A model generated the notes under the pieces. It had not been told where the DNA came from. It did no database searches and saw only the letters and a list, made by a program, of their open reading frames with translations. The translations under genes were made by a program, and so were the position numbers. Shown here piece after piece: positions 18,735 to 26,389 of a stretch of 64,000 bases of DNA. Within the stretch, counting starts at the first letter, position 1. Every line of letters starts with the position of its first letter. This DNA is from Vibrio sp. JC009 (GTDB taxonomy: Bacteria > Pseudomonadota > Gammaproteobacteria > Enterobacterales > Vibrionaceae), in assembly GCF_029016485.1 (NCBI RefSeq), contig NZ_CP092106.1, positions 1,364,001-1,428,000 of the forward strand. The letters run 5' to 3'.

Positions 18735-20390
18735 CTAAACAGACTCAACGCTCAGTATCTCATTGGTAAGTTTGCTGATTTCATCCATCAGTGACTTACA
18801 GGTTTCTGCTATTTTTCGCTGCTCTTTTAGTACGGCCTGTAAAATTTCACAGCTGGTCAGGGGATTTGCCAGAACCACTCTGAATACAATGGTATCCATT
18901 TCCTGCCACTGGGGCGGGTTTAAGCGGGTACGGGAAACAAATGATTTACCGCTTTCCCTCTGACGCTTCTGGATAAACTTAGTCAAATCGTTGAGTAACC
19001 GGTGAAGTCTCTGCTTCTGAGTCTCGTTTGCTAAGGCCAGAGCCTCTTTGACACCTTCCGGAACATAACGATAGGTGAGAAGGCATAATTCAGGCTCAGA
19101 GATAAGTTCAAAATCCGCTTGTTCTTTAATCAGATTGGCAAAGTATTTCGCTTTATTTATGCTCTGGTCGATAAGCAGTTCGTAACCGGGACGACTGATA
19201 ATATGCATGCTTGAATAAACAAGCATAGCGATACCGGATCTGGAGCCTTCTAAAGTGCGGCTGCCCAGATCTTTTGAACCTTTACGCAGAATATATTCAG
19301 CGTGGTGTTCTATCGCTGACATATCATTTGGATTCTTAAAGAGCACCATACCTGCGCCCATAGGAATGTAGAGCTGTTTATGGGCGTCTATGGTGACAGA
19401 GTCCGCCAGTTCAATGCCGTCTAGCAGGTGCTTGTGGTTTTTCGACATCAGTGTCGCGCCACCCCAGGCCGCGTCCACATGGAAATGGCAGCCTTCTTTC
19501 TGGCTGATTTCAGCCATCTCTCTTAGCGGGTCGATGTTTCCGGTTTCTGTGGTACCTGCAACACCAATAATTGCAAAGGGTTTGATATTCTGCGCCTTGA
19601 GCTCTGCAATTTTTTGTTCCAGCGCATCAGGGCATATCCGGTTCTTGTTATCCGTTTTTACCGGGACAAGACAGTCCTGACCAATGCCAAGTACATTCGC
19701 CGCTTTTTTAAGCGAGTAGTGACCGCGCTCGGAAACCAGAATGGCAAGACCGTCGTAGTTGTAGTGCTTCATGGCCTTAAACAGGCCTTCGTTTTCTACC
19801 CCACGGAAATCACCGTCAGGTTTCAGGGCATTGTTACGTGCCACCCAAAGTGCGGTGATATTGGCAATGGTGCCACCGGAACAGAATGCGCCCAGCGAGT
19901 GTTTGGCACTGTGCATCCACTGATGATAGAAATCATCGCTCTGGTTGTAGATCAAACGGTGCAGCATACCAAGCACCTGGCGTTCCAGCGGTGTAAAGGC
20001 TTTTGACGTTTCGATTTTTACCAGATTCTGATTCAGCGCGATCATTATCTTTGACAGCGGCATCAGGAAATAAGGCAGTGCTGATGTCATATGACCGATA
20101 AAGCTTGGTGCGGAGGTATGCACAGACTGCGCAACCAGGGTGTCCATCAGGTGCTGGGTATGGTCAGAAACAAAGGACGCTTCTTCAGGTATGCTGGCGT
20201 TCAGAAAGTCTTTTTCAATTTCTCTAAGGGGTTTTTCTTCAGCAACGATGTGCTCTCGCAAAAACTTGTTCAGGTTTTGCGAAAGTTCAGCTTCTATTTG
20301 TGAAAGTGCTGAGCCAGGTGCTTCCGGCACAGTAAAGATACGAAGCAGGCTTTCAAAGCTCACGTCCGCTGTTTTGTTATCTGATACCAT
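18735..20390 (-). CDS. panP: PLP-dependent aspartate 1-decarboxylase PanP
   Basis: 551 residues, the length of the Vibrio PanP enzymes (about 547). Group II PLP decarboxylase fold: CSGGTIANITALWVARN at 170-186, the cofactor-pyridine Asp306 in HVDAAWGG, and the Schiff-base Lys338 in DAHKQLY. It converts L-aspartate to beta-alanine for pantothenate and CoA synthesis, replacing the pyruvoyl enzyme PanD in vibrios. It is often mis-annotated as glutamate decarboxylase because of family similarity, and a glutamate or other amino-acid decarboxylase role cannot be excluded from sequence alone. Transcribed leftward with its own terminator. Confidence 0.88.
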   Translation of the reverse strand: MVSDNKTADVSFESLLRIFTVPEAPGSALSQIEAELSQNLNKFLREHIVAEEKPLREIEKDFLNASIPEEASFVSDHTQHLMDTLVAQSVHTSAPSFIGHMTSALPYFLMPLSKIMIALNQNLVKIETSKAFTPLERQVLGMLHRLIYNQSDDFYHQWMHSAKHSLGAFCSGGTIANITALWVARNNALKPDGDFRGVENEGLFKAMKHYNYDGLAILVSERGHYSLKKAANVLGIGQDCLVPVKTDNKNRICPDALEQKIAELKAQNIKPFAIIGVAGTTETGNIDPLREMAEISQKEGCHFHVDAAWGGATLMSKNHKHLLDGIELADSVTIDAHKQLYIPMGAGMVLFKNPNDMSAIEHHAEYILRKGSKDLGSRTLEGSRSGIAMLVYSSMHIISRPGYELLIDQSINKAKYFANLIKEQADFELISEPELCLLTYRYVPEGVKEALALANETQKQRLHRLLNDLTKFIQKRQRESGKSFVSRTRLNPPQWQEMDTIVFRVVLANPLTSCEILQAVLKEQRKIAETCKSLMDEISKLTNEILSVESV

Positions 20391-20441
20391 ACTTTAGAGA
20401 ATGACTGTTTAAATTTCTTTGCTAGCGCGTCAATCTAAACG

Positions 20442-20465
20442 AAAACGGGAACAAAGTCCCGTTTT
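20442..20465 (-). terminator. Intrinsic terminator of the small periplasmic protein gene
   Basis: Perfect 9-bp stem AAAACGGGA / TCCCGTTTT with a 6-nt loop. The T-rich arm serves as the T-tract on the minus strand. It is about 50 bp past the stop codon at 20516. Confidence 0.75.
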
Positions 20466-20515
20466 AAATATGTAAAGTGATTTTTTAATGAAGCAAGCGC
20501 TTATAAAACAGATAG

Positions 20516-21028
20516 TTAGTCGCAGCTAAGTTGTTCTGCTTTTTCCATTGCCGTGTTGTATTTAGTCAAAATAACATCAATTTTGTCTGGATGGCTAAGC
20601 AGCTCAGCAAAGGCGGATCTTAATTCATAGTTTTGTGGATGGCGTTTATGCTGGCGATCCTGAAAACTCTTGTTTGCAAGCTCACCCAGTGAATCATTTC
20701 TTCCCGCAAGCTGCTTTACGTCTTTCTGTTCCAGTTGTAGCCAGGCTTCGATAGGTTGCTCGGTGGCTACTTTGGTCATGTCTTTTTCCAGATAGTAGTG
20801 GACTGCGGCGCGATTTAGCTCAAAGTGATTCTTTCTCTGCTGATAAAACCAGTCTCCCACTTCTGCAAGCTCCGGGTATTGCGATGATGTCAATTCGATA
20901 AGATCCTGATACCAGGTCAGCGAGGCGTCAATATAAGCATCATATTTACCGGAAAGACACTGATTGTCTGCAGAGTGTGCGAATGTGGCCGTCATCGATA
21001 GCAGCAGGGTAGTCAGAATACGCTTCAT
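20516..21028 (-). CDS. Hypothetical periplasmic protein
   Basis: 170 residues. The first 19 (MKRILTTLLLSMTATFAHS-A) form a clear Sec signal peptide with cleavage after Ser or Ala. The mature part is largely helical, rich in Q, E and K, with only two cysteines (near both ends of the mature protein, CLSG and LSCD) that could form one disulfide. I do not recognise a domain. It stands alone between panP and a MITE-like palindrome. The ribosome-binding site GAGGAAGCC precedes ATG 21028. The function is unknown. Confidence 0.7.
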   Translation of the reverse strand: MKRILTTLLLSMTATFAHSADNQCLSGKYDAYIDASLTWYQDLIELTSSQYPELAEVGDWFYQQRKNHFELNRAAVHYYLEKDMTKVATEQPIEAWLQLEQKDVKQLAGRNDSLGELANKSFQDRQHKRHPQNYELRSAFAELLSHPDKIDVILTKYNTAMEKAEQLSCD

Positions 21029-21069
21029 TATAATGGCTTCCTCAGGAATGATTGGCTGTGTTACTTATA

Positions 21070-21230
21070 ATACCAATCCCAGCAATTATCTGTTCATCCT
21101 TGCTTGTCAAAATCGCTATTAGCTGCGTTAAAATTTTTGTAATTAGATCCACTAGTTACTGCAAATTTTGCCTTGCTCTTAGCGATTTTGCCTGCGCAAT
21201 CACTGAACAGCTAATTACTGGGATTGGTAT
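21070..21230. repeat. MITE-like long palindrome, 161 bp, 27-bp terminal inverted repeats
   Basis: Both ends carry nearly the same 27-bp sequence in inverted orientation, beginning ATACCAATCCCAG and running to TGTTCA. Left is 21070-21096, right is 21204-21230, with 25 of 27 positions identical. The similarity continues inward (CAAAATCGCTA and AAAATTT also recur in both arms), so nearly the whole element can fold into one long hairpin. It has no coding capacity. It lies between the signal peptide of the small periplasmic protein and the end of lysO. Confidence 0.8.
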
Positions 21231-21296
21231 CAGTTAACGCATTGTAACTTGGTATGACGTTATTTGCCTGAGATTCCTGAGACTACGCTACCATCC

Positions 21297-22208
21297 TCAC
21301 ATATTCTGGCCAACAGAGACAAAAAACAGCATAAATACCGGAACCAGAAGACTTAAAATAAAGCCGCTGACGATGGCAACCGGAACGCATCTGACCCCGC
21401 CAGTGGTCTGAATGACAGGCAGAGTAAAGTCCATTGCCGTTGCTCCGGCATAGCCGATAGCGGTGCAAGGGCGGTTACGGATCAGCATAGGGATCAGCAC
21501 AAGCGCGACCAGCTCCCTTAACAATTCAATCATAAAGGATGCACCGCCATAAACAGGGCCGAAAGCATCCCCCATCAGGATCCCGGACAGTGAATACCAG
21601 CCAAAGCCCGAGGCCATTGCCAGCCCTTTGGTCAGAGGAATATCCAGGATCACGGCTGAAATCAGTCCGCCGCACCAGGAAGTGAGGATAATGACACAGG
21701 CGATAACCATCCCGTGCTTATTCAGCAGGATCTGTTTCAGTGTCAGGCCGCTGTTTCTTAGCTGCACGCCAATAAGAAAAAGCAGCACAAACAGAATCCA
21801 TTCACTGACAGTATCCACCCAGTCAAGGTCGATGGGCAGAAGAAGCCCGATAATGAGCCCGGAGCCGACAACAGCAATCAGTTTTAATGACTCCAGTGCC
21901 ATTGAGGAGAGGGGAAGCTTTTTATGCAGGTGCTCCGTTTTTAATGGCAGCAGCTTATCCACCACAGGCAACGCAAGCATATTGCAAAAGCCAAGCGCAA
22001 AGAAAAACGTGCCGGTGAATAGTAAAATGGTTTGCAGGTTACTGCCCAGATTATCCAGCGCAGCAAGGCTTAGCCCCATTAATGACAAAATCAGATAAAC
22101 CAGCCTGGAGGTGTAGCGGTTTATGGCATCAAGTATGTTTTGCTTCGAAACAGAAAATAAATACCCCACAACAAGTGGGGCAAAAATAAACAGCATTCCT
22201 TCGAACAT
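21297..22208 (-). CDS. lysO: Lysine exporter LysO family (DUF340, YbjE)
   Basis: 303 residues with about eight hydrophobic segments, similar in length to E. coli LysO/YbjE. Family landmarks are the N-terminal FAPLVVGYLF, then ASGFGWYSLSGILMGDAFGPVYG (about residues 198-220) and the C-terminal TGGVRCVPVAIVSGFILSLLVP. LysO exports lysine and its toxic analogues from the cytoplasm. GGGAAAG is upstream of ATG 22208. It starts 36 bp after the HDOD gene on the same strand, so the two are probably co-transcribed. No lysine riboswitch is present in that short gap. Confidence 0.88.
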   Translation of the reverse strand: MFEGMLFIFAPLVVGYLFSVSKQNILDAINRYTSRLVYLILSLMGLSLAALDNLGSNLQTILLFTGTFFFALGFCNMLALPVVDKLLPLKTEHLHKKLPLSSMALESLKLIAVVGSGLIIGLLLPIDLDWVDTVSEWILFVLLFLIGVQLRNSGLTLKQILLNKHGMVIACVIILTSWCGGLISAVILDIPLTKGLAMASGFGWYSLSGILMGDAFGPVYGGASFMIELLRELVALVLIPMLIRNRPCTAIGYAGATAMDFTLPVIQTTGGVRCVPVAIVSGFILSLLVPVFMLFFVSVGQNM

Positions 22209-22244
22209 TCAGCGTTCTTTCCCTAGATAATAAATAGCCTGAAC

Positions 22245-23165
22245 TTACAGTCCCGATGCCTGAATGATATCAGAAACTTTTGCTTTGAATATAGGCTCTT
22301 CCATATTGCTGAGTTCATAGAGTGCTTCGGCACCGACTGCGTTAATTTCCACATGATGATCATCGATAGCCTCATCGTTGCGACGGAACATTAACAGGTG
22401 GTTGGCAATTCTGGCAATGTCTAAGTAGCTGATCTCAGGGCGGTTATCATAGATTTCGTTGTTGGTCGCAACTTCCAGAAAATCTGTGTCAAACTGCCAG
22501 TGTTTAAGAACCAGTTCACTGGTTACCGGGCAGCGGGAATTAAATATCTGCAGAGCCAGGTCGTATTCAAGGTAGTTACCTTTATCAAGGTAGTGGTGAT
22601 ATTCGCTAACAAGGCAGAACAGGCCGATATCGGCAAGCAAACCTACCAACAGAGATTTTTCCAGCTCAAGGTATTCGTACTCACCGTCAGAAAGTTGCTT
22701 AATCTGTTCGGTGACCAATACCATAGTGGCTGCAAGCTCTCGTGATGTTGCCGCACTGTTTATCAGAATTTCGTTACATTCTTTGTCCAGGTTCGCGGAG
22801 TGTTTTAACTGCTCGATGGCCTGTGCAGTAACTATGTCTCTGACCCGCATCATTCCAAGTCTTGATACTGCTGTCTGCAGATCGGTGCAGGTAATGTTAC
22901 GCCGGTTGAAAATAACCGAGTTGGCAACCCGGATAACGACCGCAGCCAGGCTTGGATCGTCGATAAGGCATTCTGCGATATCAGGGATCCCGGTTCCTTC
23001 TTCAGCACATAATCTCTGGATTTTCAGTACAACTTCCGGAATGGGTGGAAGGGATATCTTTCCGGTTTGGATAGATTGCTCTACCAGTACAGCAAATTCT
23101 GACTCCAGAGCTTCAATGAGTTGATTTTTGTTACCCGGTAGCCAATAGAATGATAAATGATTCAT
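22245..23165 (-). CDS. HDOD-domain protein
   Basis: 306 residues. The HDOD domain spans about residues 36-235: SLPPIPEVVLKIQRL (38-52), DDPSLAAVVIRVANS, AVSRLGMMRVRDIV and LVGLLADIGLF. HDOD proteins are catalytically dead relatives of HD phosphohydrolases and act as signalling or scaffold domains, often with kinases, GGDEF proteins or the type II/IV machinery. No extra output domain is visible. Divergent from the tfoX-family gene with a 377-bp gap, and upstream of lysO in the same direction. The specific role is not predictable. Confidence 0.82.
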   Translation of the reverse strand: MNHLSFYWLPGNKNQLIEALESEFAVLVEQSIQTGKISLPPIPEVVLKIQRLCAEEGTGIPDIAECLIDDPSLAAVVIRVANSVIFNRRNITCTDLQTAVSRLGMMRVRDIVTAQAIEQLKHSANLDKECNEILINSAATSRELAATMVLVTEQIKQLSDGEYEYLELEKSLLVGLLADIGLFCLVSEYHHYLDKGNYLEYDLALQIFNSRCPVTSELVLKHWQFDTDFLEVATNNEIYDNRPEISYLDIARIANHLLMFRRNDEAIDDHHVEINAVGAEALYELSNMEEPIFKAKVSDIIQASGL

Positions 23166-23505
23166 ATGTTTTTAATCCTAATTCTCGCGGCCCATCTTAC
23201 AATTTCTTTTGTGTGATTATCAATACAGTGTCCTGATAAATGGCAGTATGTTCATATATTTGAGCCATCTAAAACGCCTTTTGGATAACAAAAGTATCAA
23301 TATGAGTCTGTTTTCATGTGATATTGGTCTCATATAAATATCTGTTTACATTTTGAATGCGTCCTGATCATCACTTCTTTACCCTCATTAAGTATTATAG
23401 CTCGGCTGGCTGGGATCAATAATAAATATTCATTATATAATAAATACTTATCTGATTGAGATTTAAGCAAATCCATGGTTAAAACCGCCATGGTTTGCAA
23501 TGTGT

Positions 23506-23545
23506 TTTCCGGGGGACATCCAGATGTAGGGAGTCCGGAAAGATG
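23506..23545 (+). promoter_or_regulatory. Hairpin enclosing the ribosome-binding site of the tfoX-family gene
   Basis: TTTCCGG at 23506-23512 is the exact complement of CCGGAAA at 23535-23541, and AC/GT (23516-23517 with 23533-23534) extends the stem past a GGG bulge. The ribosome-binding site AGGGAG (23528-23533) lies in the loop at the base of the right arm, and the ATG (23543) follows the stem directly. In V. cholerae, tfoX translation is repressed by an inverted repeat in its leader that the chitin-induced small RNA TfoR opens. This hairpin fits that design. Two CCATGG-containing segments lie just upstream (23473-23492). Confidence 0.65.
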
Positions 23546-24130
23546 GTTGAACAATCGTTTTATGACTATGCAATAAAGTTTGGCAGATACCAGAAACGAT
23601 CGATGTTTGGTGGAATGGGGCTTTTTTTAAATGATGCCATGTATGCCCTGGTGATAGGAGATGAAGTCTATATACGGGGAGGGGATGAACTTGACGATAA
23701 ATTTATAGCAAAAGGGTGTGATAAATATCGTCATGTAAAGAGGCAGACAACAGCGACAGTAAATTATTATAACGTTACGGACCTGTACTTAAATTCAGAT
23801 ACGGAACTGGACTCACTCATTCAGCGTTCAATTGAACACTCGATAGAGTATCGGTGTTTTCAGAAGTCTTCAGATAATATGCGATTAAGAGATTTGCCAA
23901 ATATGCAGTTAACCTTAGAGCGTATGGTGAAAAAGTCTGGCATTGAGGATGTTGAAAAGTTCAGAGAACTAGGTCCGGAATCTGCTTTTCTAAGAGTACG
24001 CGAGGAGTATGGGAAGGATACAGATATTCGCCTTTTATGGAAATTTGCAGGGGCTCTGGATGGTGTTCACTGGAAACTGCTTAGTGAAACCAGAAAGAAA
24101 GAGCTTCTTGATGCCTGTGAACTGATGTAG
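23543..24130 (+). CDS. tfoX: TfoX/Sxy-family regulator of natural competence
   Basis: 195 residues from ATG 23543; the frame opens at 23495, but that start would put the hairpin inside the coding region. The N-terminal TfoX domain starts FYDYAIKFGRYQKRSMFGGMGLFLNDAMYALVIGDEVYIRG (about residues 5-45). The C-terminal TfoX domain contains LRDLPNMQLTLERMVKKSGIEDVEKFRELGPESAFLRVRE. TfoX proteins act with CRP to switch on DNA-uptake genes. Vibrios have two paralogues, TfoX (chitin) and TfoY (c-di-GMP riboswitch). The absence of a GEMM motif and the hairpin at the ribosome-binding site favour TfoX. The neighbours (panP, grxA, ybjL) also fit what I remember of the tfoX region in V. cholerae, but that is recall only. 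Confidence 0.82.
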   Translation: MVEQSFYDYAIKFGRYQKRSMFGGMGLFLNDAMYALVIGDEVYIRGGDELDDKFIAKGCDKYRHVKRQTTATVNYYNVTDLYLNSDTELDSLIQRSIEHSIEYRCFQKSSDNMRLRDLPNMQLTLERMVKKSGIEDVEKFRELGPESAFLRVREEYGKDTDIRLLWKFAGALDGVHWKLLSETRKKELLDACELM

Positions 24131-24156
24131 CAGGGAAATTAAACCAACTATGTTAT

Positions 24157-24184
24157 ACCCGGCACAGAAATGCCGGGTTTTTTA
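24157..24184 (+). terminator. Intrinsic terminator of the tfoX-family gene
   Basis: Perfect 8-bp stem ACCCGGCA / TGCCGGGT with loop CAGAAA, followed directly by TTTTTTA. It cleanly separates the gene from the ABC importer operon. Confidence 0.9.
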
Positions 24185-24295
24185 TATTTATCACTTAGTT
24201 TTGCTAACACTAATCCATTAAAAATCATATTATTAAAAGTATGACGTTCGCTTCTAAAGTCTGTCTTTAGACAACAATAAAGGGATGAAATTTAG

Positions 24296-25324
24296 GTGAT
24301 AGATTATTTCCTGCGCAGGATGGCGCTGGTAATTCCAACCTTTATCGGTATTACGATATTGATCTTTGCGATCACAAGACTGGTTCCGGGAGGGCCGGTA
24401 GAGCGTATTCTTTCCAGTATGCAGTTTAACAGTGCTGAAACAGCGGCGGTTTCCACCGATGTGGGTGCAAGTGTTGCTCTGTCTGATGATCAGATTGCTC
24501 AGCTAAACGAGTTTTACGGACTGGATAAGCCAGTATTTGAAGCGTACTGGGAGTGGCTGGTAAAGTTGCTGTCACTGGACTTTGGTGAGTCAACCCGCTA
24601 TTACGAGCCGGTGATTGACATGATTGCAGAAAGGTTGCCCATTTCCCTTTTTTATGGCGGCATGACCTTTTTTATTGCTTATTTTGTTTCCATACCTCTT
24701 GGCTACTTCAAAGCCCTTAAGCATGGCTCCGTTTTTGATTCCGCCTCATCGGTCATGATTTTTATCGGTTATGCCTTACCCGGATATGTTGTCGGGGTGC
24801 TGCTGATTACCTGGTTTGCCTACAATTTGGAATGGTTTCCCATGGGCGGCTTTACCAGTGATGATTTTGAAGACTATGAAACTTTTTATGAGCAGGTGAA
24901 GGATGTGCTCTGGCATGCGGTACTTCCGTTGATCTGTTACCTCATTGGGGATTTCGCCACACTGACTATGACAATGAAAAATAATCTGATGGAGAATCTC
25001 TCTGCAGACTATATCCGCACCGCCATTGCTAAGGGGCTGCCATTTAAGCAGGCGGTGAGAAAGCACGCCTTGCGTAACAGCTTGATTCCCATCGCCAGTC
25101 ATTTTGGTAACTCTCTGCTGTTTTTTATGACAGGCTCATTTCTGATTGAAGTTATCTTTGATATCAACGGCATAGGGCTTTTAGGTTATGAATCTATTAT
25201 GGAGCGAGATTACCCCGTGGTTATGGGAATAGTGGCCATTAACGCCATGATGCTTCTTGTGGGGAATATCCTGTCTGATATCTGTGTGGCTTTTGTTGAT
25301 CCCAGAGTTAAGTTTGGAGAGTGA
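24296..25324 (+). CDS. yejB: Peptide ABC importer permease, YejB-like
   Basis: 342 residues from a GTG start that restores the usual permease N terminus (MIDYFLRRMALVIPTFIG); AAGGG lies 11 nt upstream. BPD_transp_1 membrane domain with about six helices; the EAA-loop region is YIRTAIAKGLPFKQAVRKHALRNSLIP. It ends DICVAFVDPRVKFGE, like E. coli YejB (DISYTLVDPRIDF). A roughly 30-residue acidic insertion (GGFTSDDFEDYETFYEQ) in a periplasmic loop also occurs in YejB. It is the first of five tightly packed genes making a complete importer. Its stop codon overlaps the next gene's start region. Confidence 0.87.
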   Translation: MIDYFLRRMALVIPTFIGITILIFAITRLVPGGPVERILSSMQFNSAETAAVSTDVGASVALSDDQIAQLNEFYGLDKPVFEAYWEWLVKLLSLDFGESTRYYEPVIDMIAERLPISLFYGGMTFFIAYFVSIPLGYFKALKHGSVFDSASSVMIFIGYALPGYVVGVLLITWFAYNLEWFPMGGFTSDDFEDYETFYEQVKDVLWHAVLPLICYLIGDFATLTMTMKNNLMENLSADYIRTAIAKGLPFKQAVRKHALRNSLIPIASHFGNSLLFFMTGSFLIEVIFDINGIGLLGYESIMERDYPVVMGIVAINAMMLLVGNILSDICVAFVDPRVKFGE

Positions 25325-25326
25325 TG

Positions 25327-26370
25327 ATGTTTAAATTCGATCCCTTAACTCAGAAAAAGATCCAACGCTTTAAGGACATTAAACGCGGTTACTGGTCATT
25401 TATTATTTTGACCTTGCTGCTTGTGTTGTCACTGTTTGCAGAGGTGCTGATTAACAGTAAAGCTTTGATTGTCAGGTATCAGGGGGAATTCCGTTTTCCG
25501 GTATTCAGCGATGTTATTCAGGGTAGCGAGTTTGGACTCAGAGAGCCAGGTGAAGCGAATTATCGCCGTTTGCAACAGGTGTTTGAACAGCAGGGCGAGG
25601 GTAACTTTGTTGTTTTACCTATTGTTCCCTGGAATCCGTACGAGCAGGATTTTAGCGGAGATTACCCACCAACCCCGCCGGATGCTAAGAGCAAACATTA
25701 TCTCGGAACAGACACTATCGGCAGGGATATTCTTTCCCGCCTGGTATACGGTTTCAGAATTGCTATGGGTTTTGCTCTGATAACCATGGTTATCTCCTAC
25801 GCGATAGGGACCGCAGTCGGGTGTGCAATGGGATTCTGGGGCGGTAAGTTTGACCTTATTGTTCAGAGACTGATAGAGATTTGGTCCATGGTGCCGTTTC
25901 TCTATGTGATTATGATACTGGTTTCCATTATTCAGCCGACCTTTACTCTGTTTGTGGCAATCAATGTGCTCTTTGGCTGGATGGGGATGACCTGGTATAT
26001 GAGGACTATGACCTACAAAGAATCAGCCAGAGAGTATGTGCTGGCAGCCAAAGCGCTTGGAGCATCAACGGCGCGAATTCTGTTCAGACATATATTGCCT
26101 AATACTATGGTTATGATTGTGACACTGGCACCATTTTCTATAGCCGGAAATATTACCGCTCTGACGGCACTGGATTACCTTGGTTTGGGCCTGATGCCAC
26201 CAACACCCAGCTGGGGTGAGTTGCTTCAGCAGGGTAAGTCTAACCTGGATTCTCCGTGGATAGTGACCTCAGTGGTGACCTCCATTGTATCTATACTGGT
26301 TATGGTGACCTTTATTGGTGAAGCGGTAAGAGCTGCCTTTGATCCTAAGAAATTTACCCGTTACAGCTGA
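25327..26370 (+). CDS. yejE: Peptide ABC importer permease, YejE-like
   Basis: About 347 residues. Three starts are stacked (GTG 25321, ATG 25324, ATG 25327). GGAG at 25316-25319 is best placed for 25327, and translation is coupled to the preceding stop. It resembles E. coli YejE: IKRGYWSF near residue 20, a long first periplasmic loop with SKHYLGTDTIGRDILSRLVYG, the EAA-loop EYVLAAKALGASTARILFRHILPN, then TALDYLGLGLMPPTPSWGELLQQGK. About six helices. It forms the heterodimeric channel with the YejB-like protein. Confidence 0.87.
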   Translation: MFKFDPLTQKKIQRFKDIKRGYWSFIILTLLLVLSLFAEVLINSKALIVRYQGEFRFPVFSDVIQGSEFGLREPGEANYRRLQQVFEQQGEGNFVVLPIVPWNPYEQDFSGDYPPTPPDAKSKHYLGTDTIGRDILSRLVYGFRIAMGFALITMVISYAIGTAVGCAMGFWGGKFDLIVQRLIEIWSMVPFLYVIMILVSIIQPTFTLFVAINVLFGWMGMTWYMRTMTYKESAREYVLAAKALGASTARILFRHILPNTMVMIVTLAPFSIAGNITALTALDYLGLGLMPPTPSWGELLQQGKSNLDSPWIVTSVVTSIVSILVMVTFIGEAVRAAFDPKKFTRYS

Positions 26371-26389
26371 GTCTGACAAGGAAGTGAAT

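Noticed and set aside
22209..22244. Lysine riboswitch in front of lysO
   Set aside because: Only 36 bp separate lysO from the upstream gene, too short for such an element.
23166..23542. c-di-GMP (GEMM) riboswitch upstream of the tfoX-family gene
   Set aside because: Known in front of the paralogue tfoY, but I could not find the conserved GEMM core (CACGCACAGGGCAAACC-like and GCAAAGCCTCCGG-like segments) here.
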